This document shows, piece by piece, positions 7,316 to 18,112 of a DNA stretch of 64,000 bases. This DNA comes from Exiguobacterium sp. J17977 (GTDB lineage: Bacteria; Bacillota; Bacilli; Exiguobacteriales; Exiguobacteriaceae). The notes below the pieces were generated by a model. That model was not told the DNA's origin. It saw only the letters and a list, made by a program, of their open reading frames with translations, and searched no databases. The number at the start of each line of letters is the position of its first letter. Position 1 is the stretch's first letter. Location: positions 248,001-312,000 of the forward strand of contig NZ_JAEQBB010000004.1 in the NCBI RefSeq assembly GCF_018616375.1. Reading direction: 5' to 3'. Made by a program: the position numbers and the translations under genes.

Positions 7316-10300
7316 TTGCCACAACCGAAATTTTATTTGAACGTCTCCCTCGCGACTTGCCTCGCGTTGACGCCCGGCCTACTCGGCCTCGGCGCAGAAC
7401 CTGTCCTAGCCAAGCCATCTGTCAAACAAAGCGTGAGCTCGACCGACAAACATGAGAAACTACGCGTCGTCGTCGAACTCGTCGGTGCACCGGCCATCGA
7501 GCAAGCCAAGAAAAAAGGTAAAAAATTCAACGAGTTGACGAAAACGGAGAAAGACGGTGCTCAAAAGCTCGTCAAAGCCGAACAGAAGAAAGCGAAAGCC
7601 GCCATCTCGAAAAAGGGCGTCAAAGCCGTTACGCTCGAAGAGTTCACGACCGTCTTCAACGGTTTTAGTACGATGCTTACAGCGACCGACGTCAAAAAGG
7701 TCGAGGCGTTGCCTGAAGTCGCAAGCGTACACGTCGTCAACGAGTACGAACGTCCAGAAGTCAAACCGGATATGGTCACGAGTAATGGCATGGTCCAAGC
7801 ACAGCAGACATGGGGCGATTACGGGTTCACGGGTGAAGGGACGATTGTCGCTGTCATCGATACGGGCGTCGACGCCGACCACCGCGATTTCCGTCTCACA
7901 GATGACTCAAAAGCCGAATTGTCTCAAACAGAAGTGGAGACGGCTGTCAGCACGTTCGGCATGCCTGGAGCTTACATAAACGAGAAAGTTCCTTACGCCT
8001 ATAACTATTACGACGAGAACGATGATATCCGTGACGATTCACCTGGCGCCTCGATGCACGGGATGCACGTCTCGGGTACGGTCGCCGCCAACGGCGATGA
8101 AGCGGCCGGTGGCTTGAAAGGTGTCGCTCCTGAGGCGCAAGTGCTCGGGCTCAAAGTATTCAGTAACGATCCGAACTACGCGTCGACATACGGCGATATC
8201 TACATCAAAGCGATCGATGACGCCATCAAACTCGGTGCGGACGTCATCAACATGAGTCTCGGCTCAACAGCCGGATTCGTCGACGCGGACTCACCGGAAC
8301 AACAAGCCGTCCAACGCGCCGTCGATAACGGTGTCTTCATGTCCATCTCGGCTGGAAACTCGGCCTACTTCGGAAACGGGTATGACCTGCCGTACGCCGA
8401 TAACCCGGACACGGGCGTCGTCGGTGCCCCGAGTGTCAGCTCGGCATCGACATCTGTCGCTTCGCTCGAGAACGATCAAATCCAATTGGACGCGTTCTCG
8501 GTCAAGTCAGGTGACGCCACTGACAAAATCGGTTGGAAAAAACAGGACGGTCCTGCTTTCACACAAGGCAACTATGACCTCGTCTATGTCGGCGACGGCC
8601 AACCGAGCCAATACGTCGGAAAAGACGTCAAAGGAAAAATCGTCCTCGCGGTCCGCGACGGCAGTTACTTCTATTCAAACATTCAACAGACAGCCGAAGC
8701 GAACGGTGCGGCTGGCGTCATCGTCCGCGGAGCCGTCGGCCACGGTGATTATGTGAGCATGGCGCTCTCGAACCCGAAAATCCCAATGGCCTCGCTCAGC
8801 ATCAAAGACGGGAATACGTTGCAACAACGTCTCCTCGCTGGTGAACAGATGACAATCGGCTTTGCCGGCGATCGCCTCAGCGTTGTCAACGGCGCGGCCG
8901 GCCAGCTCTCGAACTTCACGTCGTGGGGCATGACGCCAAACCTTGACTTCAAGCCAGAGATTTCAGCACCAGGCGGGCAAATCTTCTCGACGTTGAACGA
9001 TAACCAGTACGGTTTGATGAGCGGTACATCGATGGCCGCCCCACACGTGGCCGGCGGAGCCGCCCTCGTCCTCGAGCGCGTCGACCGCGACTTCAATTTG
9101 ACAGGCACGGCACGCGTGACGATGGCGAAGAACTTGCTCATCAACACGTCGAAAGCGGTCAAGGATATCGGACCGCTCAACAAACAGTTACAACAGAACC
9201 TCCCGTACACGCCGCGTCGTGGTGGAGCTGGCCTCATGCAATTGCACGCTGCCGTCTCGACACCGGCGATCGCGTACGAGAAGAAGACGAAAGAAGCGAA
9301 AGTCGCGCTCAAAGAATTGAACCGCAGCAAGGCGACGTTCACGCTTGTCGTCGAGAACTTGTCGGACAAGGCCGTATCGTATAACGTGTCTTCGTCACTC
9401 CAAACCGACCTCGCTATCGAGAAGACGGCCGGACTCGTTCAGAACGCGATGGAAGCCCAAGCGCTCGAGAATGCAAAAGTGACGGTCAACGGGAAGCAAG
9501 TCAGTACGGTCAAAGTAAAACCGAACGCGAAAGTAGAGCTCAAAGTTGCACTCGACGTCTCGAAAGCGCAAGTGCTCAACCCGAAAACGCTCGAAGGTCT
9601 CGTACCGGCGAAAGACGTCTTCGAGAACGGTTACTTCGTCGATGGATTCGTCCGTTTGACGGACGTCAATGGTGCTGAGGGCAACCCGTCACTCGTCGTA
9701 CCGTTCGTCGGTTTCGAAGGCGACTGGGGCAAGGCGCCAATCTTCGACGCCTCAATCTATGAAGACGGCTCGTTCTATGAAGTGTCAGGTATGGTCGATC
9801 AAACAGGGAACTACCTCGGTTCGAACCTCGACAAATCGGTCTCTGCCGACGCGATCGCCTTCTCGCCAGACAAAGATGGCTCAAAAGATGTTGCCGTACC
9901 GGTGTTCTCGTTACTCCGTAACGCCAAGGACGTCAAATATCGCATCGTCGACGAGGCCGGCAATGTCGTCCGGACGTTGTTCCAAGACGAAGCGCTTCGC
10001 AAGAACTACTTCGACGGCGGTGCCAACACACCTTATTACTACTCGGCCGCCTACACTTGGGATGGCCAGTTGAACGGCAAACCAGCCCCGGCCGGCAAAT
10101 ACTTCTATGAAATCGAAGGCAGCATCGATTACATGAAGAAACAAGCTCAGACACTACGCTTCCCGGTCAAAGTCGATTACACGGACCCGACGTTCACGAC
10201 GAAATGGCAAGGCGACAGCTTGGCGGTCCAAGCGAAAGATGATTTCTCAGGAATCCATTCGGTCGAATATTTCTTGAACGGTAAATCCGTCGCCAAGCAA

Positions 10301-10975
10301 GCGGACGGCAAAGCCTATACGTTCACAGGCGTAAGTGAGGCCGACCAAGTCAGCGTTCGCGTCGTCGATCACGCCGGTAACAGCACGACGAAGACGGTCG
10401 CTTACTCGACAGACGCGGATAAGCCAGGCGTGTTCGTGAACGCCCCGCTCGCTTTGACGCCATACGCGACAGCGGTCGTCCCGGTCGCTGGAACGATTCA
10501 AGACGCGTCTGCCATCCAGTCGTTCCAAGTTGACGGTGTTGACGTACCGCTCACATGGGACGAAACGAAGAAAGAACACGTCTTTAACACGACGCGGACG
10601 TTCGCGGACGGTGTCCATAAGTTACGGTTCGTCGCCGAGGATGCGGCCGGCAACGTCGCCAACTTCCAACGTGCGATTTTCGTGGATACGACACCAGCCA
10701 GCATCGAGCTTGGAAAATTACCGAAAAAGATCGGTAAACAACAAACATCGGTCGACGTCGCGGTGACGGTGAAAGACAACTTCGACGAAGTGAAACTCGT
10801 CGTCAACGGTGACTTGAAATTCAGCCAAGCGCTGAAAGCACCGTATGAGATGCGTTCATTCACGAAAACACAGACGGTCACACTTCCTGTGACGTCGGGT
10901 GAGAACACGTTCACGTTCGAGGCGACCGACCTCGCCGGCAACGTGACGACGAAGACGATCACACTCGTCAAATAA
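7316..10975 (+). CDS. Large secreted subtilisin-like (S8) protease
   Basis: A 1219-residue exoenzyme. It has a signal peptide (hydrophobic core LATCLALTPGLLGLGA, likely cut after VLA), an inhibitor I9-like propeptide (about 40-145) and an S8 catalytic domain with D182 (VIDTGVD), H248 (HGMHVSG), the oxyanion Asn in SAGNS and S572 (GTSMAAPH). A PA domain is inserted at about 420-520. After it come an Fn3-type domain, a FlgD-like segment and repeated Ig-like modules ending in TLVK. This matches the lactocepin/Vpr class, but no LPXTG or SLH anchor is seen, so release to the medium is likely. The TTG at 7316 is chosen because GGAGG ends 8 bases before it; an upstream TTG overlaps that ribosome site. 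Confidence 0.93.
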   Translation: MPQPKFYLNVSLATCLALTPGLLGLGAEPVLAKPSVKQSVSSTDKHEKLRVVVELVGAPAIEQAKKKGKKFNELTKTEKDGAQKLVKAEQKKAKAAISKKGVKAVTLEEFTTVFNGFSTMLTATDVKKVEALPEVASVHVVNEYERPEVKPDMVTSNGMVQAQQTWGDYGFTGEGTIVAVIDTGVDADHRDFRLTDDSKAELSQTEVETAVSTFGMPGAYINEKVPYAYNYYDENDDIRDDSPGASMHGMHVSGTVAANGDEAAGGLKGVAPEAQVLGLKVFSNDPNYASTYGDIYIKAIDDAIKLGADVINMSLGSTAGFVDADSPEQQAVQRAVDNGVFMSISAGNSAYFGNGYDLPYADNPDTGVVGAPSVSSASTSVASLENDQIQLDAFSVKSGDATDKIGWKKQDGPAFTQGNYDLVYVGDGQPSQYVGKDVKGKIVLAVRDGSYFYSNIQQTAEANGAAGVIVRGAVGHGDYVSMALSNPKIPMASLSIKDGNTLQQRLLAGEQMTIGFAGDRLSVVNGAAGQLSNFTSWGMTPNLDFKPEISAPGGQIFSTLNDNQYGLMSGTSMAAPHVAGGAALVLERVDRDFNLTGTARVTMAKNLLINTSKAVKDIGPLNKQLQQNLPYTPRRGGAGLMQLHAAVSTPAIAYEKKTKEAKVALKELNRSKATFTLVVENLSDKAVSYNVSSSLQTDLAIEKTAGLVQNAMEAQALENAKVTVNGKQVSTVKVKPNAKVELKVALDVSKAQVLNPKTLEGLVPAKDVFENGYFVDGFVRLTDVNGAEGNPSLVVPFVGFEGDWGKAPIFDASIYEDGSFYEVSGMVDQTGNYLGSNLDKSVSADAIAFSPDKDGSKDVAVPVFSLLRNAKDVKYRIVDEAGNVVRTLFQDEALRKNYFDGGANTPYYYSAAYTWDGQLNGKPAPAGKYFYEIEGSIDYMKKQAQTLRFPVKVDYTDPTFTTKWQGDSLAVQAKDDFSGIHSVEYFLNGKSVAKQADGKAYTFTGVSEADQVSVRVVDHAGNSTTKTVAYSTDADKPGVFVNAPLALTPYATAVVPVAGTIQDASAIQSFQVDGVDVPLTWDETKKEHVFNTTRTFADGVHKLRFVAEDAAGNVANFQRAIFVDTTPASIELGKLPKKIGKQQTSVDVAVTVKDNFDEVKLVVNGDLKFSQALKAPYEMRSFTKTQTVTLPVTSGENTFTFEATDLAGNVTTKTITLVK

Positions 10976-10984
10976 TGAATCTGA

Positions 10985-11016
10985 CAGGCTCGCGCCCATA
11001 TCGCGAGCCTGTTTTT
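10985..11016 (+). terminator. Terminator of the S8 protease gene
   Basis: CAGGCTCGCG (10985-10994) pairs with CGCGAGCCTG (11002-11011), followed by five T. Confidence 0.9.
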
Positions 11017-11166
11017 AATTTGATGAAAAAACAGCTCTCATGTTTTTGAGAACCTGTGTTCGAGGTGGCGCCACGTCATGTCTGGTTTTGAATTTTCAAG
11101 CTACATTTGCGTACGTAATCACATCAAGATTCGATTATTAAGATGGAGTAAAAAAGAGTATTAAAC

Positions 11167-11195
11167 TTGCATTATTCTACTGGAGTAGATATTGT
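11167..11195 (+). promoter_or_regulatory. Rrf2 promoter with an embedded palindromic operator
   Basis: TTGCAT (11167-11172), a 17-base spacer and TATTGT (11190-11195) form a SigA-type promoter. The spacer contains the perfect inverted repeat TCTACT-GG-AGTAGA (11176-11189), ending directly at the -10. A repressor bound there would block RNA polymerase. Autoregulation by the Rrf2 protein encoded just downstream is the natural inference. Confidence 0.65.
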
Positions 11196-11227
11196 GGACA
11201 TATTAAGTCTGTAATTAAGGTGATGAC

Positions 11228-11635
11228 ATGAAACTATCAAAAGCAACAAATTACGCACTCCATACGATGCTATTTTTAGCGGTAACCTCGCCTCATGAAC
11301 ATGTTGGCGTCGCTAAATTAGCAGAAAAGCAACATGTATCCCCAACCTACTTATCAAAAATTTTAACGAAACTAGTTAAGTCAGGCATGGTAATCTCTGT
11401 TTCAGGTGCAAATGGGGGGTATAAATTAATTCAGGGCTGGGAAAAAATTTCATTGCTTGATGTAATAAAAGCAATCGAAGGGTTGTCATCTATGTCTGAC
11501 AATTGTTTGAATCATAATCCCAACTGCCTGATCCAGAAGGCCATCGAATCCGCAGAAAACAAATTTTTAAATGAATTAAATCAAACTCATATGGGAGACT
11601 TAGCGAACCAAATCGGAGAAACATCACTCATTTAA
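11228..11635 (+). CDS. Rrf2-family transcriptional regulator
   Basis: A 135-residue winged-helix protein with the Rrf2 N-terminus (KLSKATNYALHTMLFLA), recognition segment VSPTYLSKILTKL and wing GANGGYKL. It has only two cysteines in the sensor loop (C93 and C100, DNC...NPNC), not the three of iron-sulfur members such as IscR or NsrR. It is thus more like the YwnA-type regulators, which may sense by thiol chemistry. It is followed after 73 bases by a redox flavoprotein on the same strand. Both genes are clearly richer in A+T than their neighbours, suggesting acquisition as a pair. Confidence 0.9.
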   Translation: MKLSKATNYALHTMLFLAVTSPHEHVGVAKLAEKQHVSPTYLSKILTKLVKSGMVISVSGANGGYKLIQGWEKISLLDVIKAIEGLSSMSDNCLNHNPNCLIQKAIESAENKFLNELNQTHMGDLANQIGETSLI

Positions 11636-11708
11636 ATATGTGCTGTTTCTCGATAAAATTAAAGATATTAACACTCTTTAATGACTCTAATTGAACGGAG
11701 GAACTCAG

Positions 11709-12611
11709 ATGAATCACTATGATTGCATCGTGATCGGTGGTGGACCTGCGGGTTTAGCTGCGACACTAACATTAGGAAGAGCACGGCGAAACGTCGCAGT
11801 ATTTGATAATGGAACAAATCGAAATCGTGTTACTCATGCGTCTCACGGGTTTTTAACAAGAGATGGCATCAAACCACATGAATTTAAAGCGATAGGTTTT
11901 AGGGAGTTACAAGCATATCCTTCCGTTTCTATATTCAATAACACCATCAAAGAAATAAAAAAAGATTCCGAGACTGGTTTGTACGTAGTCTATACGGATG
12001 AACGTCAATATCAAACAGAAAATATCTTGCTTGCTACAGGTGTCCAAGAAAAGTTCTCTCTACCGCAAATACGAGATTATTACGGAAAAAGCTTGTTTAG
12101 TTGCCCGTACTGTGACGGTTGGGAGCTGCGCGATTTACCGTTAGCAGTGATTGCAGAAAATGAAGCGCACGCTCATCACCTAGCAAAGCTCGTCTTTAAT
12201 TGGTCGAAGAATTTAATCGTATTTACTAACGGTGTCGAAGTATCAGCAGACATAGAAAGTGATTTGATGCGCAACAATATCGGTATATATACCGCACGAA
12301 TCAAACATTTACACGGTAACGATGGGATGTTAGAAAGGATTGAATTAGAGACAGGTGAATATATTACAAGAAAAGGTGGATTCGTTGTTCCAACCTTCTA
12401 CCGTCCTAACCGTTTTTCGGAACAATTACTATGTAAAACAGATGAACATCACGTCATAATTACAGACGGAGTCGGCCGCACATCGGAAAAAGGTATTTAT
12501 ACTGCTGGAGAAACAGAAAAATTAAATCCATCCTCATTATTAATTGCAGCAGCTGAGGGGAACCGAGTGGCTACAACCATCAATTTGGATTTAACATTAG
12601 ACAGATTCTAA
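11709..12611 (+). CDS. Thioredoxin-reductase-like FAD/NAD(P) oxidoreductase
   Basis: A 300-residue flavoprotein with an N-terminal FAD Rossmann motif (VIGGGPAGLAA), the redox pair CPYC in FSCPYCDGWEL, and a C-terminal FAD-binding segment (GRTSEKGIYTAGE). The segment TLGRARRNVAVFDNGTNRNR, with no clear TrxR-style NADPH motif, resembles the GliT/HlmI-like dithiol oxidase branch rather than housekeeping TrxB. Pairing with an Rrf2 regulator suggests induction by thiol or electrophile stress (inference). The ATG at 11709 follows CGGAGG; a TTG at 11691 overlaps that site and is not used. Confidence 0.85.
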   Translation: MNHYDCIVIGGGPAGLAATLTLGRARRNVAVFDNGTNRNRVTHASHGFLTRDGIKPHEFKAIGFRELQAYPSVSIFNNTIKEIKKDSETGLYVVYTDERQYQTENILLATGVQEKFSLPQIRDYYGKSLFSCPYCDGWELRDLPLAVIAENEAHAHHLAKLVFNWSKNLIVFTNGVEVSADIESDLMRNNIGIYTARIKHLHGNDGMLERIELETGEYITRKGGFVVPTFYRPNRFSEQLLCKTDEHHVIITDGVGRTSEKGIYTAGETEKLNPSSLLIAAAEGNRVATTINLDLTLDRF

Positions 12612-12705
12612 TCGTCACGATTCAATCATCAATCTCCGAGAGCAACTTTTATTCTCTCAATTGAGCGAGATTACAGATTCCAAAGCGTCATTTGCGCTTA
12701 AACTA

Positions 12706-12732
12706 ACGGCTCTCGCCAACAGCGAGAGCCGT
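12706..12732. terminator. Shared terminator between flavoprotein and rsmE
   Basis: ACGGCTCTCGC and GCGAGAGCCGT form an 11-bp stem between two convergent genes. The T-runs are short on both sides, so termination efficiency is uncertain. Confidence 0.7.
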
Positions 12733-12740
12733 TTAATCCA

Positions 12741-13487
12741 TTAATTCAATTCAAGTGCATATGAGAGCGCAGCAAGCGCATAGAGCGGTGCCGTCTCAGA
12801 GCGCAAAATACGCGGACCGAAGGCACATCGAATCGCTCCCATCTCGACCCAAGCCGCCACTTCCGCTTCGTCAAAGCCACCTTCTGGGCCAACCACGAAA
12901 AGAATTTTAGCTGGCGTTTGAAGAGTCTGAAGAACTTTAACAAGTGCTGCTTTCTCCCCTTGTTTCGCATCTTCTTCATACGCGATAACGACAGCATCAA
13001 ACGTATTCATTCGTTCCGTCAATTCCCGAGGAGTGACGTACTGGCACGAAGGGACGACAGCCCGGTACGATTGTTCGGCCGCCTCCTGCATAATTTTTTG
13101 GAGCCGTTCGACTTTTTTCGGTGCCTTTTTGGCGTCCCACTTGGCGACCGAGCGCTTCGACTCGAATACCCAAAAGTGATGCATGCCGAGCTCGGTCCCT
13201 TTTTGGGCGACGAGTTCGACTTTATCACCTTTCGGGAGCGCATAGGCGAGCGTCACGTCGACGGGAAGTTCGGTCGTCGCTTGACGACGTTCGAGGACAC
13301 GGGCCGTTCCCGTCTTCTTCTCGAGTGTCACGACCTCGGCCTCATATTCAAGACCGGTACCATCTAAGAGCACCATGCGATAACCGGGCGTCTCCCGGAG
13401 CACGGTTCCGATATGATGGACGACGTCGGCCGGTAACGTGGCCGTGTCATTGACAAATGATTCGCGCGGTAAGAAATAACGTTGCAT
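12741..13487 (-). CDS. rsmE: 16S rRNA (uracil-1498-N3)-methyltransferase RsmE
   Basis: A 248-residue SPOUT methyltransferase with an N-terminal PUA-like domain (MQRYFLPRESF) and the knot motifs VVGPEGGFDEAEV and LGPRILRSETAPLYAL-like (FGPRILRSETAPLYAL). It methylates U1498 of 16S rRNA. It starts 3 bases after prmA and is the last gene of the hrcA operon, as in B. subtilis. The neighbour expected next in B. subtilis (mtaB/yqeV) is not present; convergent foreign-looking genes lie there instead. Confidence 0.95.
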   Translation of the reverse strand: MQRYFLPRESFVNDTATLPADVVHHIGTVLRETPGYRMVLLDGTGLEYEAEVVTLEKKTGTARVLERRQATTELPVDVTLAYALPKGDKVELVAQKGTELGMHHFWVFESKRSVAKWDAKKAPKKVERLQKIMQEAAEQSYRAVVPSCQYVTPRELTERMNTFDAVVIAYEEDAKQGEKAALVKVLQTLQTPAKILFVVGPEGGFDEAEVAAWVEMGAIRCAFGPRILRSETAPLYALAALSYALELN

Positions 13488-13490
13488 GGC

Positions 13491-14429
13491 TTAGTCCTTC
13501 TTCGCGATGATGGCGACCCAGTCTTCCATGACCCGTGTCTCTTCAATCACGAATCCAGACGCCTTGAGCGCTTCCGTCACTTCGGCCCGCTTCTGTCCGA
13601 TGATGCCCGACGTGATGAAATAACCGCCTGGCTTGACGCGTGCATATGCGTCATCGATGAATAGCATGATGACATCGGCCAAAATATTGGCGACGACGAG
13701 GTCGTACTCGCCCGTCATCCCTTTCAACAAGTCACCCGTCTTCACGTCAATGACGTGGCCGACACCATTCGTCTCGACGTTTTGACGTGCCGACTCGACG
13801 GCGACCGTATCCAAATCGAGCGCCTCGACCCGTTCGGCCCCGAGCTTCGCAGCGGCGATGGCGAGGACGCCCGACCCCGTGCCGACGTCAATCAATCGGT
13901 CACCCGGTCGGATATAGTTCTCGATTGCTTGAATGCAGAGCATCGTCGTCGGATGCGTCCCCGTCCCGAACGCCATGCCCGGATCGAGCAAGATGACGTT
14001 CTCTTCCGGTTGCGGCTCGTAATCTTCCCAAAGCGGGACGATTGTCAGATGTTGCGAGATTTTAACGGGCTTGTAGTACTGCTTCCACGAATGGGCCCAG
14101 TCCTCTTCATCCATCTCGACGACCGTCACGTCACCGGTGCCGATATCGAGCACATGGCGCAAACCGTCCACTTCTTTTTTGAACGCGGCGAGCGTGTCTT
14201 GGAAATCACCTGAGGCCGGGACGTATGCTTTCACATACACACCCGACGTCGGATACGATTCGCGACCCGACACGTCCCAAATCTCGCCGAAATGGTCTTC
14301 GGCCATCATTTGGTCGTAATCTTCAACGTCCTCGATGACGACCCCTTGTGCCCCCACTTCATGTAGTAAATTCGATACGGCTTCGACTGCCTGCTGTGTC
14401 GTGTGGACACAAATTTCAGACCATTTCAT
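13491..14429 (-). CDS. prmA: Ribosomal protein L11 methyltransferase
   Basis: A 312-residue protein that methylates bL11. It has the N-terminal substrate domain, then a class I methyltransferase core with DPGMAFGTGTHPTT, LIDVGTGSGVLAIAAAKLGA and the catalytic-loop motif VVANILADVI. The downstream order dnaJ-prmA-rsmE is conserved in Bacilli. The start ATG lies 18 bases after the dnaJ stop. Confidence 0.96.
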   Translation of the reverse strand: MKWSEICVHTTQQAVEAVSNLLHEVGAQGVVIEDVEDYDQMMAEDHFGEIWDVSGRESYPTSGVYVKAYVPASGDFQDTLAAFKKEVDGLRHVLDIGTGDVTVVEMDEEDWAHSWKQYYKPVKISQHLTIVPLWEDYEPQPEENVILLDPGMAFGTGTHPTTMLCIQAIENYIRPGDRLIDVGTGSGVLAIAAAKLGAERVEALDLDTVAVESARQNVETNGVGHVIDVKTGDLLKGMTGEYDLVVANILADVIMLFIDDAYARVKPGGYFITSGIIGQKRAEVTEALKASGFVIEETRVMEDWVAIIAKKD

Positions 14430-14447
14430 TGTTTGAACACGCTCCTT

Positions 14448-15560
14448 TTACTGGCTAAAAAACTTCTTCATCTTTTGAAACAGGCCATGTTGTTCTTCGA
14501 CGCCTGCTTCTCCGCTAATCTCTTCGAATTCACGGAGCAATTCTTTTTGACGGTCGGTCATATTCGTCGGCGTCATGATGACGATATTGACGTACTGGTC
14601 GCCGTTGCCGCCGCCGCGGACGCTCGGCATCCCTTTGCCGCGCAATCGGAATCGCGAACCGGTCTGCGTGCCGGCAGGAACTTTCAAACTCACTTTACCG
14701 TGGACGGTCGGAACTTCGAGTTCCGCACCGAGTGCGGCCTGAGCGAACGTGACCGGCATCTCCATCGTGATATGTTGGTCGACCCGTTCAAAGATTTCAT
14801 GCGCCCGGACCCGGACGACGATATACAGGTCACCGGCTGGGCCGCCGTTAAAGCCTGGACCACCTTTGCCTGATAGACGGATCTGTTGACCGTTGTCAAT
14901 CCCGGCTGGAATCTTGACTTCGACTTGCTTCTGTTTCTTCACATGGCCAGAGCCGTGACACGTCTCACATTTTTCTTTAATCGTCTTCCCGCTACCGTGA
15001 CATTGGCTACACGTCCGCTGATTGACCATCCGGCCGAGGATCGTGTTCTGTTCGACCGTCTCGACACCGCTGCCGCCACAACGGCTACACGTATCCGGTT
15101 TCGTTCCCGGTTTGGCGCCGCTGCCCATGCACGTGTCACATTCGACTTCGATTTCAAGGTCGATGATTTCCGTCTTGCCGGTCACACTTTCCATGAAATC
15201 GAGATCGACGACGTATTGATAGTCCTCGCCGCGTCGCGGGGCGTTCGGATCTTGACGACGTCCACCGCCGCCACCACCGAAGAACATATCAAAGATGTCA
15301 CCGAAGCCACCTTGGAAGTCGCCACCGCCGCCGAATTGACTGGCCCCTTCAAAACCGAAACGGTCGTATTGGGCCCGTTTCTGCTCGTCTGACAACACTT
15401 CGTACGCTTCACCGAGTTCTTTGAACTTGTCGGCCGCATCCGGCTCTTGGTTGATGTCAGGGTGATATTGGCGTGCCAGCTTGCGATAGGCACGCTTGAT
15501 GTCTTGCGCCGAGGCCGATTTATCTAGGCCAAGCACTTCATAATAATCTCGTTTCGCCAC
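14448..15560 (-). CDS. dnaJ: Chaperone protein DnaJ
   Basis: A 370-residue Hsp40 with J-domain HPD (YHPDIN), a Gly/Phe-rich linker with FGGGGGG repeats, a zinc-binding region with four CxxCxGxG-type repeats ([32 protein letters not shown]) and the C-terminal substrate domains. It stimulates DnaK ATPase. It is separated from dnaK by about 110 bases containing a hairpin that may partly terminate transcription. Confidence 0.98.
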   Translation of the reverse strand: MAKRDYYEVLGLDKSASAQDIKRAYRKLARQYHPDINQEPDAADKFKELGEAYEVLSDEQKRAQYDRFGFEGASQFGGGGDFQGGFGDIFDMFFGGGGGGRRQDPNAPRRGEDYQYVVDLDFMESVTGKTEIIDLEIEVECDTCMGSGAKPGTKPDTCSRCGGSGVETVEQNTILGRMVNQRTCSQCHGSGKTIKEKCETCHGSGHVKKQKQVEVKIPAGIDNGQQIRLSGKGGPGFNGGPAGDLYIVVRVRAHEIFERVDQHITMEMPVTFAQAALGAELEVPTVHGKVSLKVPAGTQTGSRFRLRGKGMPSVRGGGNGDQYVNIVIMTPTNMTDRQKELLREFEEISGEAGVEEQHGLFQKMKKFFSQ

Positions 15561-15619
15561 GTTACTCTCTCCTCTACACTGTCTAAACTAAAATTCTACC
15601 GAATCTACCTTAACATGGA

Positions 15620-15652
15620 AAGAGCCAAAGCAGAAACCTGCTTTGGCGCTCT
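15620..15652 (-). terminator. Hairpin between dnaK and dnaJ
   Basis: On the minus strand CGCCAAAGCAG pairs with CTGCTTTGGC, extended by GAG/CTC pairing around a bulge. The T-run is short (CTCTTTCC), so it may act as a partial terminator or processing site setting the DnaK to DnaJ ratio. Confidence 0.55.
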
Positions 15653-15669
15653 CCTCTCTATCGGTTGCC

Positions 15670-17496
<1,827 letters not shown>

Positions 17497-17522
17497 CTAT
17501 TCCTCCATCTAATTAAGTAATG

Positions 17523-18095
17523 TTATTCTGAGACTTTTACCATGCTCGGACGAATGACGCGTCCGTGCATCGTGTACCCTTTTTGAAGCTCCATCGTCAC
17601 GATGCCCGATTCGAACTCATCGCTCGGCTCTTGCATGACCGCTTGATGATAGTTCGGGTCGAACGGTTGACCGACCGCTTCAATCACTTCGACGTTCTCA
17701 CCGTTCAAAACATCGAGTAATTGGCGGTGAATCATGTCGACGCCCGCTTGAATCTGCTTGGCGTCGTCCGAAGTCGCCTCGACTTGGAGCGCGCGCTCGA
17801 AGTTATCGATGAGCGGAATCAACTTTTCGACGACCGTCTGTGACGCGAACTTCACGCGTTTCACGTTCTCTTCGTTCGTCCGGCGACGGAAGTTATCAAA
17901 GTCCGCACGGATGCGGAGCTCGCTCGCTTTGAGTGCGTCGATCTCTTTTTGTAAATCTGTCCCTTCAGAAGTTTCTTCCACAAACTCAACATTTGAAACC
18001 TCTTCTGCTTCGACAGCCTCTGTCTGGTTCGGATCAAAATCTTTTTCTTCGAGCACTTCTTCTGGTTCTGGCCCGTTTTGCTTGTCAGTTGTCAT
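17523..18095 (-). CDS. grpE: Nucleotide exchange factor GrpE
   Basis: A 190-residue co-chaperone with an acidic, disordered N-terminus, a long coiled coil (about 50-100; LRADFDNFRRR-like RIRADFDNFRRRTNEE) and a C-terminal beta wing (QPFDPNYHQAV, GYTMHGRVIRPSMVKVS). It releases ADP from DnaK. The ATG at 18095 is preferred since AAGGAG sits 7 bases upstream; the open frame seven codons longer has no such site. Confidence 0.96.
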   Translation of the reverse strand: MTTDKQNGPEPEEVLEEKDFDPNQTEAVEAEEVSNVEFVEETSEGTDLQKEIDALKASELRIRADFDNFRRRTNEENVKRVKFASQTVVEKLIPLIDNFERALQVEATSDDAKQIQAGVDMIHRQLLDVLNGENVEVIEAVGQPFDPNYHQAVMQEPSDEFESGIVTMELQKGYTMHGRVIRPSMVKVSE

Positions 18096-18112
18096 AATGA
18101 GGCTCCTTTCCA

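Noticed and set aside
11493-11501. TGTCTGACA palindrome resembling the deoC/lipoprotein element
   Set aside because: It lies inside the Rrf2 coding sequence, encodes conserved residues, and lacks the GG and ATCT flanks.
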